This document shows, one piece after another, positions 1 through 8,169 of a stretch of 42,637 nt of DNA (positions within the stretch are counted from its first letter, which is position 1; every line of letters starts with the position of its first letter). The notes under the pieces were generated by a model, which did no database searches, had not been told where the DNA came from, and saw nothing but the letters and a program-made list of their open reading frames with translations. A program made the position numbers and the translations under genes. The stretch is from NCBI GenBank assembly GCA_030765125.1, contig JAVCDD010000271.1, positions 1 through 42,637 on the forward strand, given 5' to 3'. The DNA is from Candidatus Hatepunaea meridiana (GTDB lineage Bacteria > Electryoneota > AABM5-125-24 > Hatepunaeales > Hatepunaeaceae).

Positions 1-158
1 TACTTGAAACCGTGCTGTTGACCGTGCTATGAAACCGAACTGAAGCTGTACTTGAAACCGTGCTGTTGACCGTGCTATGAAACCGAACTGAAGCTGTACT
101 TGAAACCGTGCCGATGACCGTGCTTAAGAAGCAGTGCGTGAAATCGTGCTGAAGCTGT
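1..158. repeat. 48-bp tandem repeat, two full copies plus a diverged third
   Basis: Positions 1-48 and 49-96 are identical 48-base units that begin tacttgaaaccg and end ctgaagctg. The third unit starts at 97 and drifts after about 15 bases, but a similar gaagctgt end recurs near 151-158. 48 is a multiple of three, and one minus-strand frame stays open through both perfect units, giving a 16-residue period. The array runs off the window edge, so coding status cannot be settled. There are no unique spacers, so it is not a CRISPR. Confidence 0.8.
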
Positions 159-390
159 TTTGAATCTGGATGCAAATCAAAGAAGAAAACGATAATCTTG
201 AATAAGATAGGCTGATGTCAAAGAAGCAGTGCATGAAGCTTATCTGTTATTTATCAGTCGCAATAATAATGCCATTAATAATGATTGTGAGAAGCTTGTT
301 ATATTAAGGAAAGAGAAAACGAGTTGGAAAACGTTAATGCATAATTTGCGCACATCGTTTCATTATTGTGCAAAACTATGATTGAGATTT

Positions 391-411
391 GGGGACAGTA
401 TACCTATTTCA
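391..411 (+). repeat. Solo arm of ggggacagtatac element
   Basis: It reads ggggacagtatacctattt, matching the left arm of the complete inverted-repeat element at 3656-3740. No partner arm lies nearby, so this is a truncated or solo copy. Confidence 0.65.
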
Positions 412-452
412 TCATATATCTCTACAAAGCTTCATTCCATTAATTAAATTTG

Positions 453-505
453 TCTGACCGAAAAGCCACCATTTTATCATTCCCGTGAAGACGGGAATGA
501 TAAAA
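453..505. repeat. Palindromic repeat with tgaccgaaaa end
   Basis: A tgaccgaaaa motif (from about 455) precedes a perfect hairpin at 472-505 with the core cattcccgtgaagacgggaat. The complete element at 7899-8037 has the same terminal motif and a related cattcccgcgaaggcgggaat core, so this is probably a deletion derivative of the same family. It lies just past the end of porX. Confidence 0.65.
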
Positions 506-535
506 CAGGAAGTATTTCAACAGAATCATAAATGG

Positions 536-2110
536 TTAATATTTCTTAGCCCTCAATGTCACCACCGGCAACACCATTTCATCCAGCGATATGCCTCCAT
601 GCTGAAAGCTACCTTTGTAAAGCTCAAGATACTTATGATAATTGGTTGGGTAGACGAAGAAATAATCCTCCTTTGCCAACAAATATTGAGTATTTACGCC
701 TCGGCGTGGCAGCCCCCATTCTAATGGATCCTTGATACTGACAGCATTTTTATTATCGCTTTTAAGGTTGCGTCCATGTTTATAACGTAAACTTGTCGAT
801 GTTTGTTTGTCACCAATCACTTTGGTTCCTCGACGACCGATGATTGAACCATGGTCGGTTGTTACCAACACCGTACCACCTGCCTCGCTGTAAGCTTGAA
901 TTATACGAAAGAGCGATGAATGCTTGAACCAGGCTGCAGTTATCGATCTGAAACTGGCTTCATCAGGCAGCATCTCTTTCAGCACTTCTACTGACTGTCT
1001 TGTGTGCAACAGTATATCAACAAAGTTATAAACCAGAGCCGTTAATGGAGTGTGCAAGTAATCATTGATATGACGCTCTAATCCTGCGGCTTCCTCCTGT
1101 TCCAACACTTTCACGTATCGCAAGCCAGGTTGAAGTTGAATACCTCGCCTGTCGAGAAGAGCCTCTAAAAATTGATGTTCATAACGATTTGATGAGCCTT
1201 CGTCTTCATCACCCTGCAACCATAAATCGGGGTGAAGCCGCTCTATTTCTGCGGGGAGAAATCCAGAGAAAATAGCATTACGTGAGTACGGTGTAGCGGA
1301 TGGCAGGATTGAGAAATAATTGCTGCGCTGGATGTTAAAATATTCACTCAATAACGGTTCGAGTACCAACCATTGATCGAGTCTTAAACAATCAATAACC
1401 AAAAACAGAACCGGACTTGTCTCATGCAGCAACGGAATCAACCGTTCATCAACCAGATTCATTGACATGGGTGGTCTTGCTTCAGGCGGTGATTCAATCC
1501 ATATTGGATATTCACTCTCAATCCAGCGTGCAAAGCGATGGTCTGCCTCAAGCCTCACGTCACGCAGCATATCCCGTAGTTCAACATCGCCTGAGGATCT
1601 ATCCAATTCCAGCTCCCAACTGCATATACGAGTATGAAGATCAAGCCAGCCTGCTGCATCAAGATTATCATCGATCAGACGCGAAAGCTCAGCGAATCCT
1701 TCTGCCCACCGACGTGAAAACTGCCACTCGGATATTTTCTTTCGATCCAGGATGCCTTTCAGAACCGACAGTATCTGCGAAGGATTAACCGGTTTGGTCA
1801 GGTAGCCGTCAATTTGCTCGCTGATTGCTTCTTCCATCAGGTCTTCAGCTTCGCTCTTGGTGACCACCACGGCAGGAAGATCAGGGCGCTGTTTTTTTAA
1901 CCGTCGCAACAATTCCAACCCACTCATCACAGGCATCATCTCATCTATCAGCGCCAGATCAAAGTCCTGAGTACGCATCATTTCTAAAGCATCGAGCCCG
2001 TTGGATGCCTGGGTTATCTCGTATCCTCTCTCAGTAAGGTACAGGATATGTGAACGGAGTAGATCTATTTCGTCGTCTACCCAAAGTATTTGTTTTTTAT
2101 TAATTATCAT
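536..2110 (-). CDS. porX: PorX-type response regulator with PglZ domain
   Basis: 524 residues. The N-terminus is a receiver domain: acidic pair D12/D13 in WVDDE, phospho-acceptor D56 in LIDEMMP, T84 and K106 in YLTKP. The rest is a PglZ/alkaline-phosphatase-like domain with the nucleophile-region motif PSATPYSRNAIFSG and the metal-site motif VTTDHGSI near the C-terminus. This order and length are those of PorX, the regulator of type IX secretion in Bacteroidetes, which works with the sensor PorY and a sigma factor. No sensor gene is adjacent. The gene ends a close minus-strand operon, starting 8 bases after the stop of the 2119-2424 gene, and the start is preceded by a GGGGATGA stretch. T9SS cargo and PorV/PorQ homologues elsewhere in the window fit this role. 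Direct DNA binding is not expected, since there is no helix-turn-helix output domain. Confidence 0.93.
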   Translation of the reverse strand: MIINKKQILWVDDEIDLLRSHILYLTERGYEITQASNGLDALEMMRTQDFDLALIDEMMPVMSGLELLRRLKKQRPDLPAVVVTKSEAEDLMEEAISEQIDGYLTKPVNPSQILSVLKGILDRKKISEWQFSRRWAEGFAELSRLIDDNLDAAGWLDLHTRICSWELELDRSSGDVELRDMLRDVRLEADHRFARWIESEYPIWIESPPEARPPMSMNLVDERLIPLLHETSPVLFLVIDCLRLDQWLVLEPLLSEYFNIQRSNYFSILPSATPYSRNAIFSGFLPAEIERLHPDLWLQGDEDEGSSNRYEHQFLEALLDRRGIQLQPGLRYVKVLEQEEAAGLERHINDYLHTPLTALVYNFVDILLHTRQSVEVLKEMLPDEASFRSITAAWFKHSSLFRIIQAYSEAGGTVLVTTDHGSIIGRRGTKVIGDKQTSTSLRYKHGRNLKSDNKNAVSIKDPLEWGLPRRGVNTQYLLAKEDYFFVYPTNYHKYLELYKGSFQHGGISLDEMVLPVVTLRAKKY

Positions 2111-2118
2111 AAGATTAA

Positions 2119-2424
2119 TTATTCATCCCCAAAACAATGCGGGCATGGTTTAAATCCAGCGGGTATAACGTCCCTTGCGTACATATATTTGACACTGTCA
2201 CCTTTCCACCCGCAGTGAGCCAGATGATACAGGCTGTCACTAAGAGATACCACTACAACTTCCGGTTCATAACCATCGGCAGTTACTACTTTTATGACCT
2301 TCTTTCTTAGCGCCGTGCTATCAGCAGGGATACCTTCGAACTTCCGAAAAAGATACCTGTTTGTACAAAGCATCAATATGATTATTGCGAACCCGATAAT
2401 TACAGATGCAATGTATTTTTTCAT
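2119..2424 (-). CDS. Small membrane-anchored protein with YH/C...CPHC motif
   Basis: 101 residues: an N-terminal membrane segment (about 4-20), a short linker, then one small Cys/His domain reading SLYHLAHCGW ... FKPCPHC. The YHxxxC followed about 25 residues later by PCPxC resembles the Ada-like metal-binding module found at the ends of some secreted nuclease-like proteins, so zinc binding is inferred. It is a one-domain paralogue of the 2430-2927 gene, which ends 5 bases upstream. AGGTGAT directly precedes the ATG. It sits between its paralogue and porX in one transcription unit, so an envelope role linked to the regulator is possible but unproven. Confidence 0.8.
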   Translation of the reverse strand: MKKYIASVIIGFAIIILMLCTNRYLFRKFEGIPADSTALRKKVIKVVTADGYEPEVVVVSLSDSLYHLAHCGWKGDSVKYMYARDVIPAGFKPCPHCFGDE

Positions 2425-2429
2425 ATCAC

Positions 2430-2927
2430 CTATTCTTCATCAATACATTGAGGACAAGGGTGAAATCCTTTTTTAATTGCATTTTCCGTTGACATTCTCC
2501 TGGCTCCACGACCGATCCAGTCACAATCAGGATTATGATATAGGCTATCTCCTGCCGTTACAACAACAATGTCCGGTTCTGTAGGGGAACTTGACTTAAA
2601 CTCAACCCTTTCATCATAAGTGTCTGATGATTCCCCAATGCGAATACAGTTCGGGCAAAGTACATATCCTTTTTCCCGAGCTTTGCTAAATGTCATAATA
2701 TCTGTATGTCCCGAGATGTGAGAGCAGCCGGATAGGTGATAAAGGTTATCTTCCAATGTGACAACTACAAGATCATTGTCGTTTAATTCACCGGTTTCCA
2801 TTCGAAGCAATTGATCGGGACTCACTACCGCAGGTGACATATCACCCTTCCTGACAGCGTTGTAAATTACTGCTGCCACAATAATTACAATAATTAGCAG
2901 CGCAATTTTTACCAGATTGTTGTTCAT
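2430..2927 (-). CDS. Membrane-anchored protein with two YH/C...CPxC modules
   Basis: 165 residues: an N-terminal hydrophobic segment (about 6-24), then two copies of the module seen singly in the next gene. Module one contains NLYHLSGCSH and YVLCPNC; module two contains SLYHNPDCDW and FHPCPQC. Each is preceded by a VVVTxxDxLYH strand. The four-ligand Cys/His spacing suggests two small metal sites facing the periplasm. A good GGAGAG site precedes the ATG. It is the first gene of the operon leading to porX. I do not know a named family for the full protein. Confidence 0.8.
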   Translation of the reverse strand: MNNNLVKIALLIIVIIVAAVIYNAVRKGDMSPAVVSPDQLLRMETGELNDNDLVVVTLEDNLYHLSGCSHISGHTDIMTFSKAREKGYVLCPNCIRIGESSDTYDERVEFKSSSPTEPDIVVVTAGDSLYHNPDCDWIGRGARRMSTENAIKKGFHPCPQCIDEE

Positions 2928-2959
2928 TTTCTCTCCATTATTATTTTATTAAAAACCTT

Positions 2960-3051
2960 GAAAAATAGTAGAAGCGACACTCTTGTCGCATGGGCAATGT
3001 CTTTGAAATGCGAAAGTTCAAGCGACAAGAGTGTCGCTTCTACTATTTTTC
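2960..3051. repeat. Inverted pair of hairpins (gcgacactcttgtcgc family)
   Basis: Perfect 30-bp inverted repeat: left arm 2960-2989, right arm 3022-3051. Each arm contains gcgacactcttgtcgc, itself a 6-bp-stem hairpin with a ctct loop. The same core recurs in the element at 20887-21007. It lies between two minus-strand transcription units. Confidence 0.85.
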
Positions 3052-3074
3052 ACACTTGGTTTAATCTCCCCAGG

Positions 3075-3581
3075 TTAAATCGCAAGTTCCAACAGCCCTC
3101 CCGCGAAATAGATATCCCGTTGAACGTCTGAAAACGGTTTGCCGGTTGCTATTATTGAACCATCAGTGCGTGAAATTGTTCCGCTTTTCAGGTTTAACTC
3201 GATTTCATCGCCATCCTTAATACCGGATGAAACGATGCCGGAGCATTCAATCAGGGGCCAACCGGCGTTAATAGCGTTGCGTTTGTATATAGCGCCGAAT
3301 GACTTTCCTATCACAGCAGCAATCCCAAGGGCAATAAAGCCGTCTACAGCTTGCTGCCGGGATGATCCGCAGCCGAAGTTGTGTCCGACTACGAGGATGT
3401 CTCCAGGTTTAGCTTTTTCAGGAAAATCCTTGTAACCTTCCAGATTGCCGAAGATATGAGGCGCCATTTTTTCGCGATCGGTGATATGCAGGAATGAGTT
3501 ATGAAAGATCATATCCGTATCTACATTCTCAACCGGCACAAATCTAACGCGCCCGCTAAGTATTATTGGTTTTTTTGTCAT
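3075..3581 (-). CDS. leuD: 3-isopropylmalate dehydratase small subunit (LeuD-type aconitase swivel)
   Basis: 168 residues of the aconitase swivel fold: VENVDTDMIFH at the N-terminus, then VGHNFGCGSSRQQA and GKSFGAIYKRNAINAG, the standard family landmarks. The family hydrates and dehydrates isopropylmalate (leucine synthesis) or homocitrate-type substrates together with an iron-sulfur large subunit. No large subunit is in the window, so the substrate is uncertain. I chose the ATG at 3581 because AAAAAAGG precedes it and the upstream in-frame extension to 3644 runs through low-complexity repeat DNA (cgcagagatcgcagag). The isocitrate/isopropylmalate dehydrogenase homologue at 23536 could act in the same pathway but is not linked. 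Confidence 0.88.
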   Translation of the reverse strand: MTKKPIILSGRVRFVPVENVDTDMIFHNSFLHITDREKMAPHIFGNLEGYKDFPEKAKPGDILVVGHNFGCGSSRQQAVDGFIALGIAAVIGKSFGAIYKRNAINAGWPLIECSGIVSSGIKDGDEIELNLKSGTISRTDGSIIATGKPFSDVQRDIYFAGGLLELAI

Positions 3582-3655
3582 ATTTTTACCTTTTTTTACC
3601 GCAGAGATCGCAGAGGGCACAGAGTGGATTTGCAAGGAACCCACAATCCGCTGGA

Positions 3656-3740
3656 GATAGGGGGACAGTATACCTATTTTTATAAGTACTCATAAAATAA
3701 CCGACGGTCTATAGAAAAATAGGTATACTGTCCCCCTATC
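3656..3740. mobile_element. MITE-like inverted-repeat element (ggggacagtatac family)
   Basis: Perfect 26-bp arms: 3656-3681 and 3715-3740, 33 bases apart. The interior resembles, in inverted orientation, that of the element at 10920-11013, which marks both as copies of one element. Termini of this kind are, to my knowledge, found next to REP-associated (IS200-like, Y1) transposase genes, so a non-autonomous element is inferred. No transposase gene is present here. Confidence 0.75.
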
Positions 3741-3746
3741 ACGAAC

Positions 3747-5222
3747 TTATTCCGCTTCGAGTATCTCTATTTTAATCTTCCCTATTGCTGCTGCTAAATC
3801 CAACGAGTTGGTTAAATCTCCCGAAGTAAGCGCTATTCGAGCGGCATCAACTGTTTTTGATCCGAATGTCGGTTCAAATTCCATCCAGCAGCCTTCCACC
3901 CATGCTGCTGTCCAGGCATGATAATAGAAACGACCTTTCTGATAAACAACGCCCAAATGCATCCTGGTTGGTATTCCGACACTGCGAGATAAAGCAGTGA
4001 ACAACGTCGAGTGTTCGTTGCAATCGCCCCGCCTGGTTTTCAGGATGGCAAGCGCTGACGGTATGCCTACTGAAGGTTTTTTAGTAATCGTTCGAAATAC
4101 CCAGTCAGTCAACCGATTCAGGCTGTCAAGTCGGCTTGATCCGTTCCGCATAGCTTCCTGTGCAGCTTGAATAATCTGCGGGTCATTGCTCTCAATATAG
4201 GGAGAATCGGTCGTAAATGCCTTAATATCTTCCACTGATATATCTGATGGCTGATATTTATCTGCAACCTTGATAATATTGGAATTGAAATCAACAGAGT
4301 TCTGCCTGTCACTGATGGATATGGCTTTTTGAATGTTAAAACCGGTTATTCTATAGCGTGCATGGGTTACACTACGCGGAGCTTTTATAGTTCCTACCGG
4401 TTGGATCGAATAGATCGAAAGGAAATCTATTTTCCCTGAACCGTTTTCAAGATTAAGCGCCTGTTCCATATCCTCACGTCTCATCACTAATCCCATCGGT
4501 CCAAATTCCTCAATAGTATTATATTCTTCGTCTAAATAGATTGTGCTTTCCAGACCCAGCATTATTGTAGTTAGCTGCAATACTACCATATCTTCGCCAT
4601 TGATTGTCCGGGTCGTTTTCCCTTTATTTATCACAAACAGGTCTTGCATCTGCATTGACAAAGGATCGAATTCACTTAATCTGAGAGTGTCACCCTTTGG
4701 TAATTTGCCCAATTGCAATATCGGTTCAATAATCGGACTGAGATAGAACGGTTTACTCGCTGTTTGTATCTTTTCTGTAGATCCACCGATTTTTTCAACC
4801 TGTATGAACAGGATTTTATCCTTTATCTCACCTGTATAAAATGTTACATAAGGCGTAGCATCCAGACAGCAATCAAAACTGACCAGAGCAAACATACTGT
4901 CGGTGATTGTTGTCATTCTGGTAAGCATTACCTGCTGTTTGCCCATTACTGCTCCAGAAATGCGGGATATATTAATAATCTCATATCCTCCATCCGGAAT
5001 TGGCTTTAGTTCTGAGTATACATAACCAATCTTATTATCATTCAAGTAGATCCCCATCCAGTCAGACTCGGATGGAGAACTTATTTCATCGACCAGTTCC
5101 TGTGGTGTAAGTTGTTCACTGTGCAGAATATATAGTGATCCGGAAGAAAGTATGATGAATATACTTGTGAAAAGTATGATAATTTGCTGTATGGATTTTT
5201 TTTCAGTAGAATTATTTGTCAT
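3747..5222 (-). CDS. Membrane-anchored transglutaminase-like protein
   Basis: 491 residues: N-terminal membrane anchor (about 11-30), a long beta-rich region without recognised motifs, and a C-terminal transglutaminase-like domain. Catalytic candidates are C401 in RRGDCNEHS and H435 in YYHAW. The third position reads EFEPTFG with E450 where aspartate (DPT) is usual, a conservative change. Bacterial members are thought to be secreted proteases or cross-linking enzymes; the substrate is unknown. The protein probably faces the periplasm. It is transcribed alone; the next minus-strand gene starts beyond the element at 3656-3740. Confidence 0.82.
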   Translation of the reverse strand: MTNNSTEKKSIQQIIILFTSIFIILSSGSLYILHSEQLTPQELVDEISSPSESDWMGIYLNDNKIGYVYSELKPIPDGGYEIINISRISGAVMGKQQVMLTRMTTITDSMFALVSFDCCLDATPYVTFYTGEIKDKILFIQVEKIGGSTEKIQTASKPFYLSPIIEPILQLGKLPKGDTLRLSEFDPLSMQMQDLFVINKGKTTRTINGEDMVVLQLTTIMLGLESTIYLDEEYNTIEEFGPMGLVMRREDMEQALNLENGSGKIDFLSIYSIQPVGTIKAPRSVTHARYRITGFNIQKAISISDRQNSVDFNSNIIKVADKYQPSDISVEDIKAFTTDSPYIESNDPQIIQAAQEAMRNGSSRLDSLNRLTDWVFRTITKKPSVGIPSALAILKTRRGDCNEHSTLFTALSRSVGIPTRMHLGVVYQKGRFYYHAWTAAWVEGCWMEFEPTFGSKTVDAARIALTSGDLTNSLDLAAAIGKIKIEILEAE

Positions 5223-5583
5223 TATTGGTTAAAGAGAAATTATTGAATGTATAATAGGATAATATATGTTGAATGGTATTATTTTGCAATAGGTGAGCGC
5301 TCTATATTTTAACGTCAGAGTCCTCGCTGGTATATCTTTAAAGTTTCTTCGTGTTCTTCATGATCCTGTTGGTGAAATTCACTCTTTAATGAAATATTGT
5401 ACGCGCTATAGATCATTATTTTCTTTGTTTTCAGGATCGAAATGACATATATTAGTGGACAATTAGAATATTGCAACAGGGAAAACCGCAGGCAGAGATG
5501 CCTATGCTACTTAAAAGTATAAAGTATATGAAGAAAACTACACACTCGAATCTTCATACTCTTCGTGGTAAAACACATAACAG
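5223..5583. other. Divergent intergenic region
   Basis: It separates the starts of the transglutaminase-like gene and the CDF gene, so it should hold promoters for both. I see no convincing consensus boxes. At 5486-5510 there is a diverged copy of the gtaggcgtctctgcctgc hairpin repeat also found at 25342-25366 and 26991-27014. Confidence 0.5.
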
Positions 5584-6471
5584 ATGACTTCAAACTCAAC
5601 AGCTGAAGAAACCACTCAAATATCCCGCATAATCGGTATCGGTATGATCGGGAATCTGGTGCTGACGTTTCTCAAACTGATAGTTGGATATATAATCGGT
5701 TCTATTGGTTTGATTGCCGATGGTTTTCACTCCCTTTCCGATCTGGGAACCGACTTCGCCGTGCTGATCGGAACCTCTCTCGCAGCCCGTCCCGCCGATA
5801 AAAACCATCCATTCGGACACGGCAAATTCGAAACCTTTACCGTAGTAATAGTAGCCGTTGCACTGATCGGTGTTGGGGGAGGCATCATCTGGAAAGCTAT
5901 CTCAACATTCAAACAGGACATCGTAATTATAAACGGTGTATGGATAATGATAATAGCCGGTACCTCCCTGATTACAAAAGAATGGCTTTATCGTATTACA
6001 CTGAAGACCGCAGAACGCTGCCATAGTTCAGCCTTGAAAGCCAACGCATGGCATCACAGAACCGATGCACTTAGTTCAATTGTTGTACTTGCAGGTGGGG
6101 GTGCTGCGGTTATGGGCTGGTGGTATGGCGATATTATAGCAGGATTGTTGGTCGGTCTGATGGTAATAGCCGTTGGAGGCAAACTTGGTTTCGAGGCTCT
6201 TATCGAATTGTCTGAAGGGTCGGTGGGACAGGAAATAGCTGCCAATATCGAGGAGATTGTCTCTGGATTTAAGGAGGTTCGCGGTTCGCATAGACTACGC
6301 ATAAGACGCATTGGTCGCGAATTGATGATGGACATTCATATCATCTTAGATCCGGATATAACGATTAAGGAAGGACACGAAATAGTCGAAAAAATAGAAA
6401 AGGCGGTTCAACACGGAATCGGATGGCCTATTTCATTAACAATCCACGTTGATCCGGATGAAAAGAAGTAA
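5584..6471 (+). CDS. Cation diffusion facilitator (CDF) metal transporter
   Basis: 295 residues with the CDF layout: six membrane segments in the first 205 or so residues, then a cytoplasmic domain. Metal-site motifs are D46xxH49xxxD53 in the second helix (ADGFHSLSD) and HxxxD in the fifth (NAWHHRTD). HPFGHGKFE follows helix two, as in the family. The set is typical of zinc or iron/zinc efflux by proton exchange. The C-terminal domain contains MDIHIILDPD and ends with LTIHVDPD, a ferredoxin-like fold that can bind regulatory metal. The gene is single and convergent with the phosphofructokinase gene. Confidence 0.92.
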   Translation: MTSNSTAEETTQISRIIGIGMIGNLVLTFLKLIVGYIIGSIGLIADGFHSLSDLGTDFAVLIGTSLAARPADKNHPFGHGKFETFTVVIVAVALIGVGGGIIWKAISTFKQDIVIINGVWIMIIAGTSLITKEWLYRITLKTAERCHSSALKANAWHHRTDALSSIVVLAGGGAAVMGWWYGDIIAGLLVGLMVIAVGGKLGFEALIELSEGSVGQEIAANIEEIVSGFKEVRGSHRLRIRRIGRELMMDIHIILDPDITIKEGHEIVEKIEKAVQHGIGWPISLTIHVDPDEKK

Positions 6472-6551
6472 GCAAGTTAGCAACGCAATTGTTTGATTGT
6501 TTAATTGTTTAATTGTTTCCTTTCGCACTTTCACACTTTCGCTCTTTCGCA

Positions 6552-7799
6552 CTAAATCACATATTCGAATTCTTTCCTAAATTCGTTGGATTCTATACCG
6601 GTAACAGAGGCAAGTTCTGTAAGTTTCTTCGGAACTGTGAAGTCATCGGTTGTAAGCCGGGTCATATAGTGTTGGGCAACCTTGAAACCCTCGGAATTGA
6701 CGTTCACCATTCTGATTCGTGATCTGCCGGTATCGGGATCGGTAATATCTTCAAAGTGCATCGGAACAAAACGACCATTCTGTACTGATATTAAGGCTTG
6801 ATTTCCACCCTCGATGATATACTTTGCAGCGTTATACCCAAGCTCGCGTGTATATTCCAGATCGAAGGCAATCGGATCAACGCATCGCAGTTCGTAACCG
6901 ATGTTCTTGGATACAATGGTGGTTTTAATGTTGAATTGTTTGAGCCGCGATTTAACTAATTTCTTTAAAATCCCCCCGAAATCAACTTCAGCTATACGAA
7001 TATTTCCATGCTCATCGCGCTCAACGTCGGATAGTTCCTTGATGTCTGCATCAGTCATTGCCTCGACTAGTCCCTCTGCAATAACCGCCACTCCATATTT
7101 TCGTCCGTAGCTAAGTTGTTTGATAATAGATCCGGCAAGAATATCAACTAATTTATTAATCGTCAACTTGTTATTTCCGGAGAATTCCTCAGCGATAAGG
7201 GTTACGGTTGCGCTGGCAGCTTTTCCGATTCCCAGTGCGAGATGTCCTGCTTTTCGTCCCATTGCGATAGTGAAATACCACCGCGATGTGGTTAATGCAT
7301 CCTCCGCCAGTCGTTTGATTATTTCGGATCCGTAATGACGGGCGGTCTGAAAGCCGAAAGTGCTGATGCCCTCCGGTAAATCAAGATCGTTATCTATTGT
7401 CTTTGGCACGTGAACAACTCTTATTTGACCCTTGGCATGTTCTGCCAGCGTCTTTGCTGTGAAAGCCGTATCATCGCCACCGATAGTAATCAGTTTATCT
7501 ATACTTAGTTCTTTTAGAGTAGTTATCGTTTTATTAAGGTGAGCAGGATTCTTGGTTGGATTATCACGGGCGATTCTAATGCAGGAACCTCCTCGATAAT
7601 AGATACGATTGGCTTCCTCGATGCTCATTGAGCAAGCGTGAGATGTATCCCCTCGCATAATCCATTTGAAACCATCATAGAGAGTTACAACTTCGACATT
7701 TTGCTTTTCGCAGTAAATCACTACTGAGGATATAACACTGTTTATCCCCGGCGCCGGTCCTCCAGCGACAAGGATACCGACTTTTTTACTTTGATTCAT
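6552..7799 (-). CDS. pfp: PPi-type 6-phosphofructokinase
   Basis: 415 residues. LVAGGPAPGIN at the N-terminus, GGDD at 107-110 and PKTIDND at 132-138 are the phosphofructokinase signatures. GGDD rather than GGDG points to pyrophosphate instead of ATP as phosphoryl donor. MGRKAGHLALGIG and VIAEG follow as in the family. The enzyme phosphorylates fructose 6-phosphate reversibly in glycolysis. I placed the start at the ATG at 7799 with AAGGG upstream; an open frame continues to 7928, but only through repeat DNA. The 3' end converges on the CDF gene across about 80 bases of simple-sequence DNA. Confidence 0.93.
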   Translation of the reverse strand: MNQSKKVGILVAGGPAPGINSVISSVVIYCEKQNVEVVTLYDGFKWIMRGDTSHACSMSIEEANRIYYRGGSCIRIARDNPTKNPAHLNKTITTLKELSIDKLITIGGDDTAFTAKTLAEHAKGQIRVVHVPKTIDNDLDLPEGISTFGFQTARHYGSEIIKRLAEDALTTSRWYFTIAMGRKAGHLALGIGKAASATVTLIAEEFSGNNKLTINKLVDILAGSIIKQLSYGRKYGVAVIAEGLVEAMTDADIKELSDVERDEHGNIRIAEVDFGGILKKLVKSRLKQFNIKTTIVSKNIGYELRCVDPIAFDLEYTRELGYNAAKYIIEGGNQALISVQNGRFVPMHFEDITDPDTGRSRIRMVNVNSEGFKVAQHYMTRLTTDDFTVPKKLTELASVTGIESNEFRKEFEYVI

Positions 7800-7840
7800 A
7801 TGTTTCCCTTGAATAATAGAATTGTATCTTACATATTCAA

Positions 7841-8078
7841 TACTTTGGAGTGCGCAAGCCATGCTTGTGCTGTTTACACTGCACATAATCACTACATAGT
7901 GCTTGACCGAAAACCCCCTTTTTGTCATTCCCGCGAAGGCGGGAATCCAGATAACTTATTGTTTCTCCTGGATTCCCGCCTTCGCGGGAATGACAAAAGA
8001 GGATTAATATCCAGAAAAACGGAGGTTTTCGGTCAGACACTACATAAGGCGCAAGCATGGCTTGCGCACTCCAAAGTA
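7841..8078. repeat. Outer inverted repeat carrying an inserted second element
   Basis: Arms 7841-7870 and 8049-8078 are 30 bases with one mismatch (core gtgcgcaagccatgctt). Between them sits a second palindromic element (7899-8037) flanked by a 9-base direct repeat, so this looks like one repeat element interrupted by another. It lies just upstream of the phosphofructokinase start. Confidence 0.8.
7899..8037. mobile_element. Nested MITE-like element with tgaccgaaaacc ends
   Basis: Ends read tgaccgaaaacc (from 7904) and, inverted, ggttttcggtca (to 8035). Inside, cattcccgcgaaggcgggaa and its inverted copy flank a short centre. CACTACATA occurs at 7890-7898 and again at 8038-8046, immediately outside the element, which fits a 9-bp target duplication. 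Confidence 0.7.
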
Positions 8079-8169
8079 ATCACCCGGAGATGCCGTTTTT
8101 CATACTATATTGAGTCGCCAGTAATATGGTTTTCGTACTTCGCTATTCGTACTTCACCCTTCATCCCTG

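Larger units (their letters stand above)
159..535. other. Non-coding stretch downstream of porX
   Basis: No convincing gene. It carries one arm (391-411) of the ggggacagtatac repeat family that occurs complete at 3656-3740, and from about 453 a tgaccgaaaa end followed by a hairpin at 472-505 (15-bp perfect stem, 4-base loop). The same end and a similar hairpin occur in the larger element at 7899-8037. Confidence 0.6.

Noticed and set aside
1..158. Possible CRISPR array
   Set aside because: Units are contiguous with no unique spacers, and the third unit decays.
472..505. Rho-independent terminator for porX
   Set aside because: The stem is perfect, but no T-run follows in the porX direction, and the hairpin belongs to a dispersed repeat family.
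1417..1788. 123-residue plus-strand frame
   Set aside because: It is antisense to porX and shows no domain features.
3582..3644. N-terminal extension of the LeuD-type gene
   Set aside because: The extension is coded by a cgcagagatcgcagag low-complexity repeat and a better start with AAGG lies at 3581.
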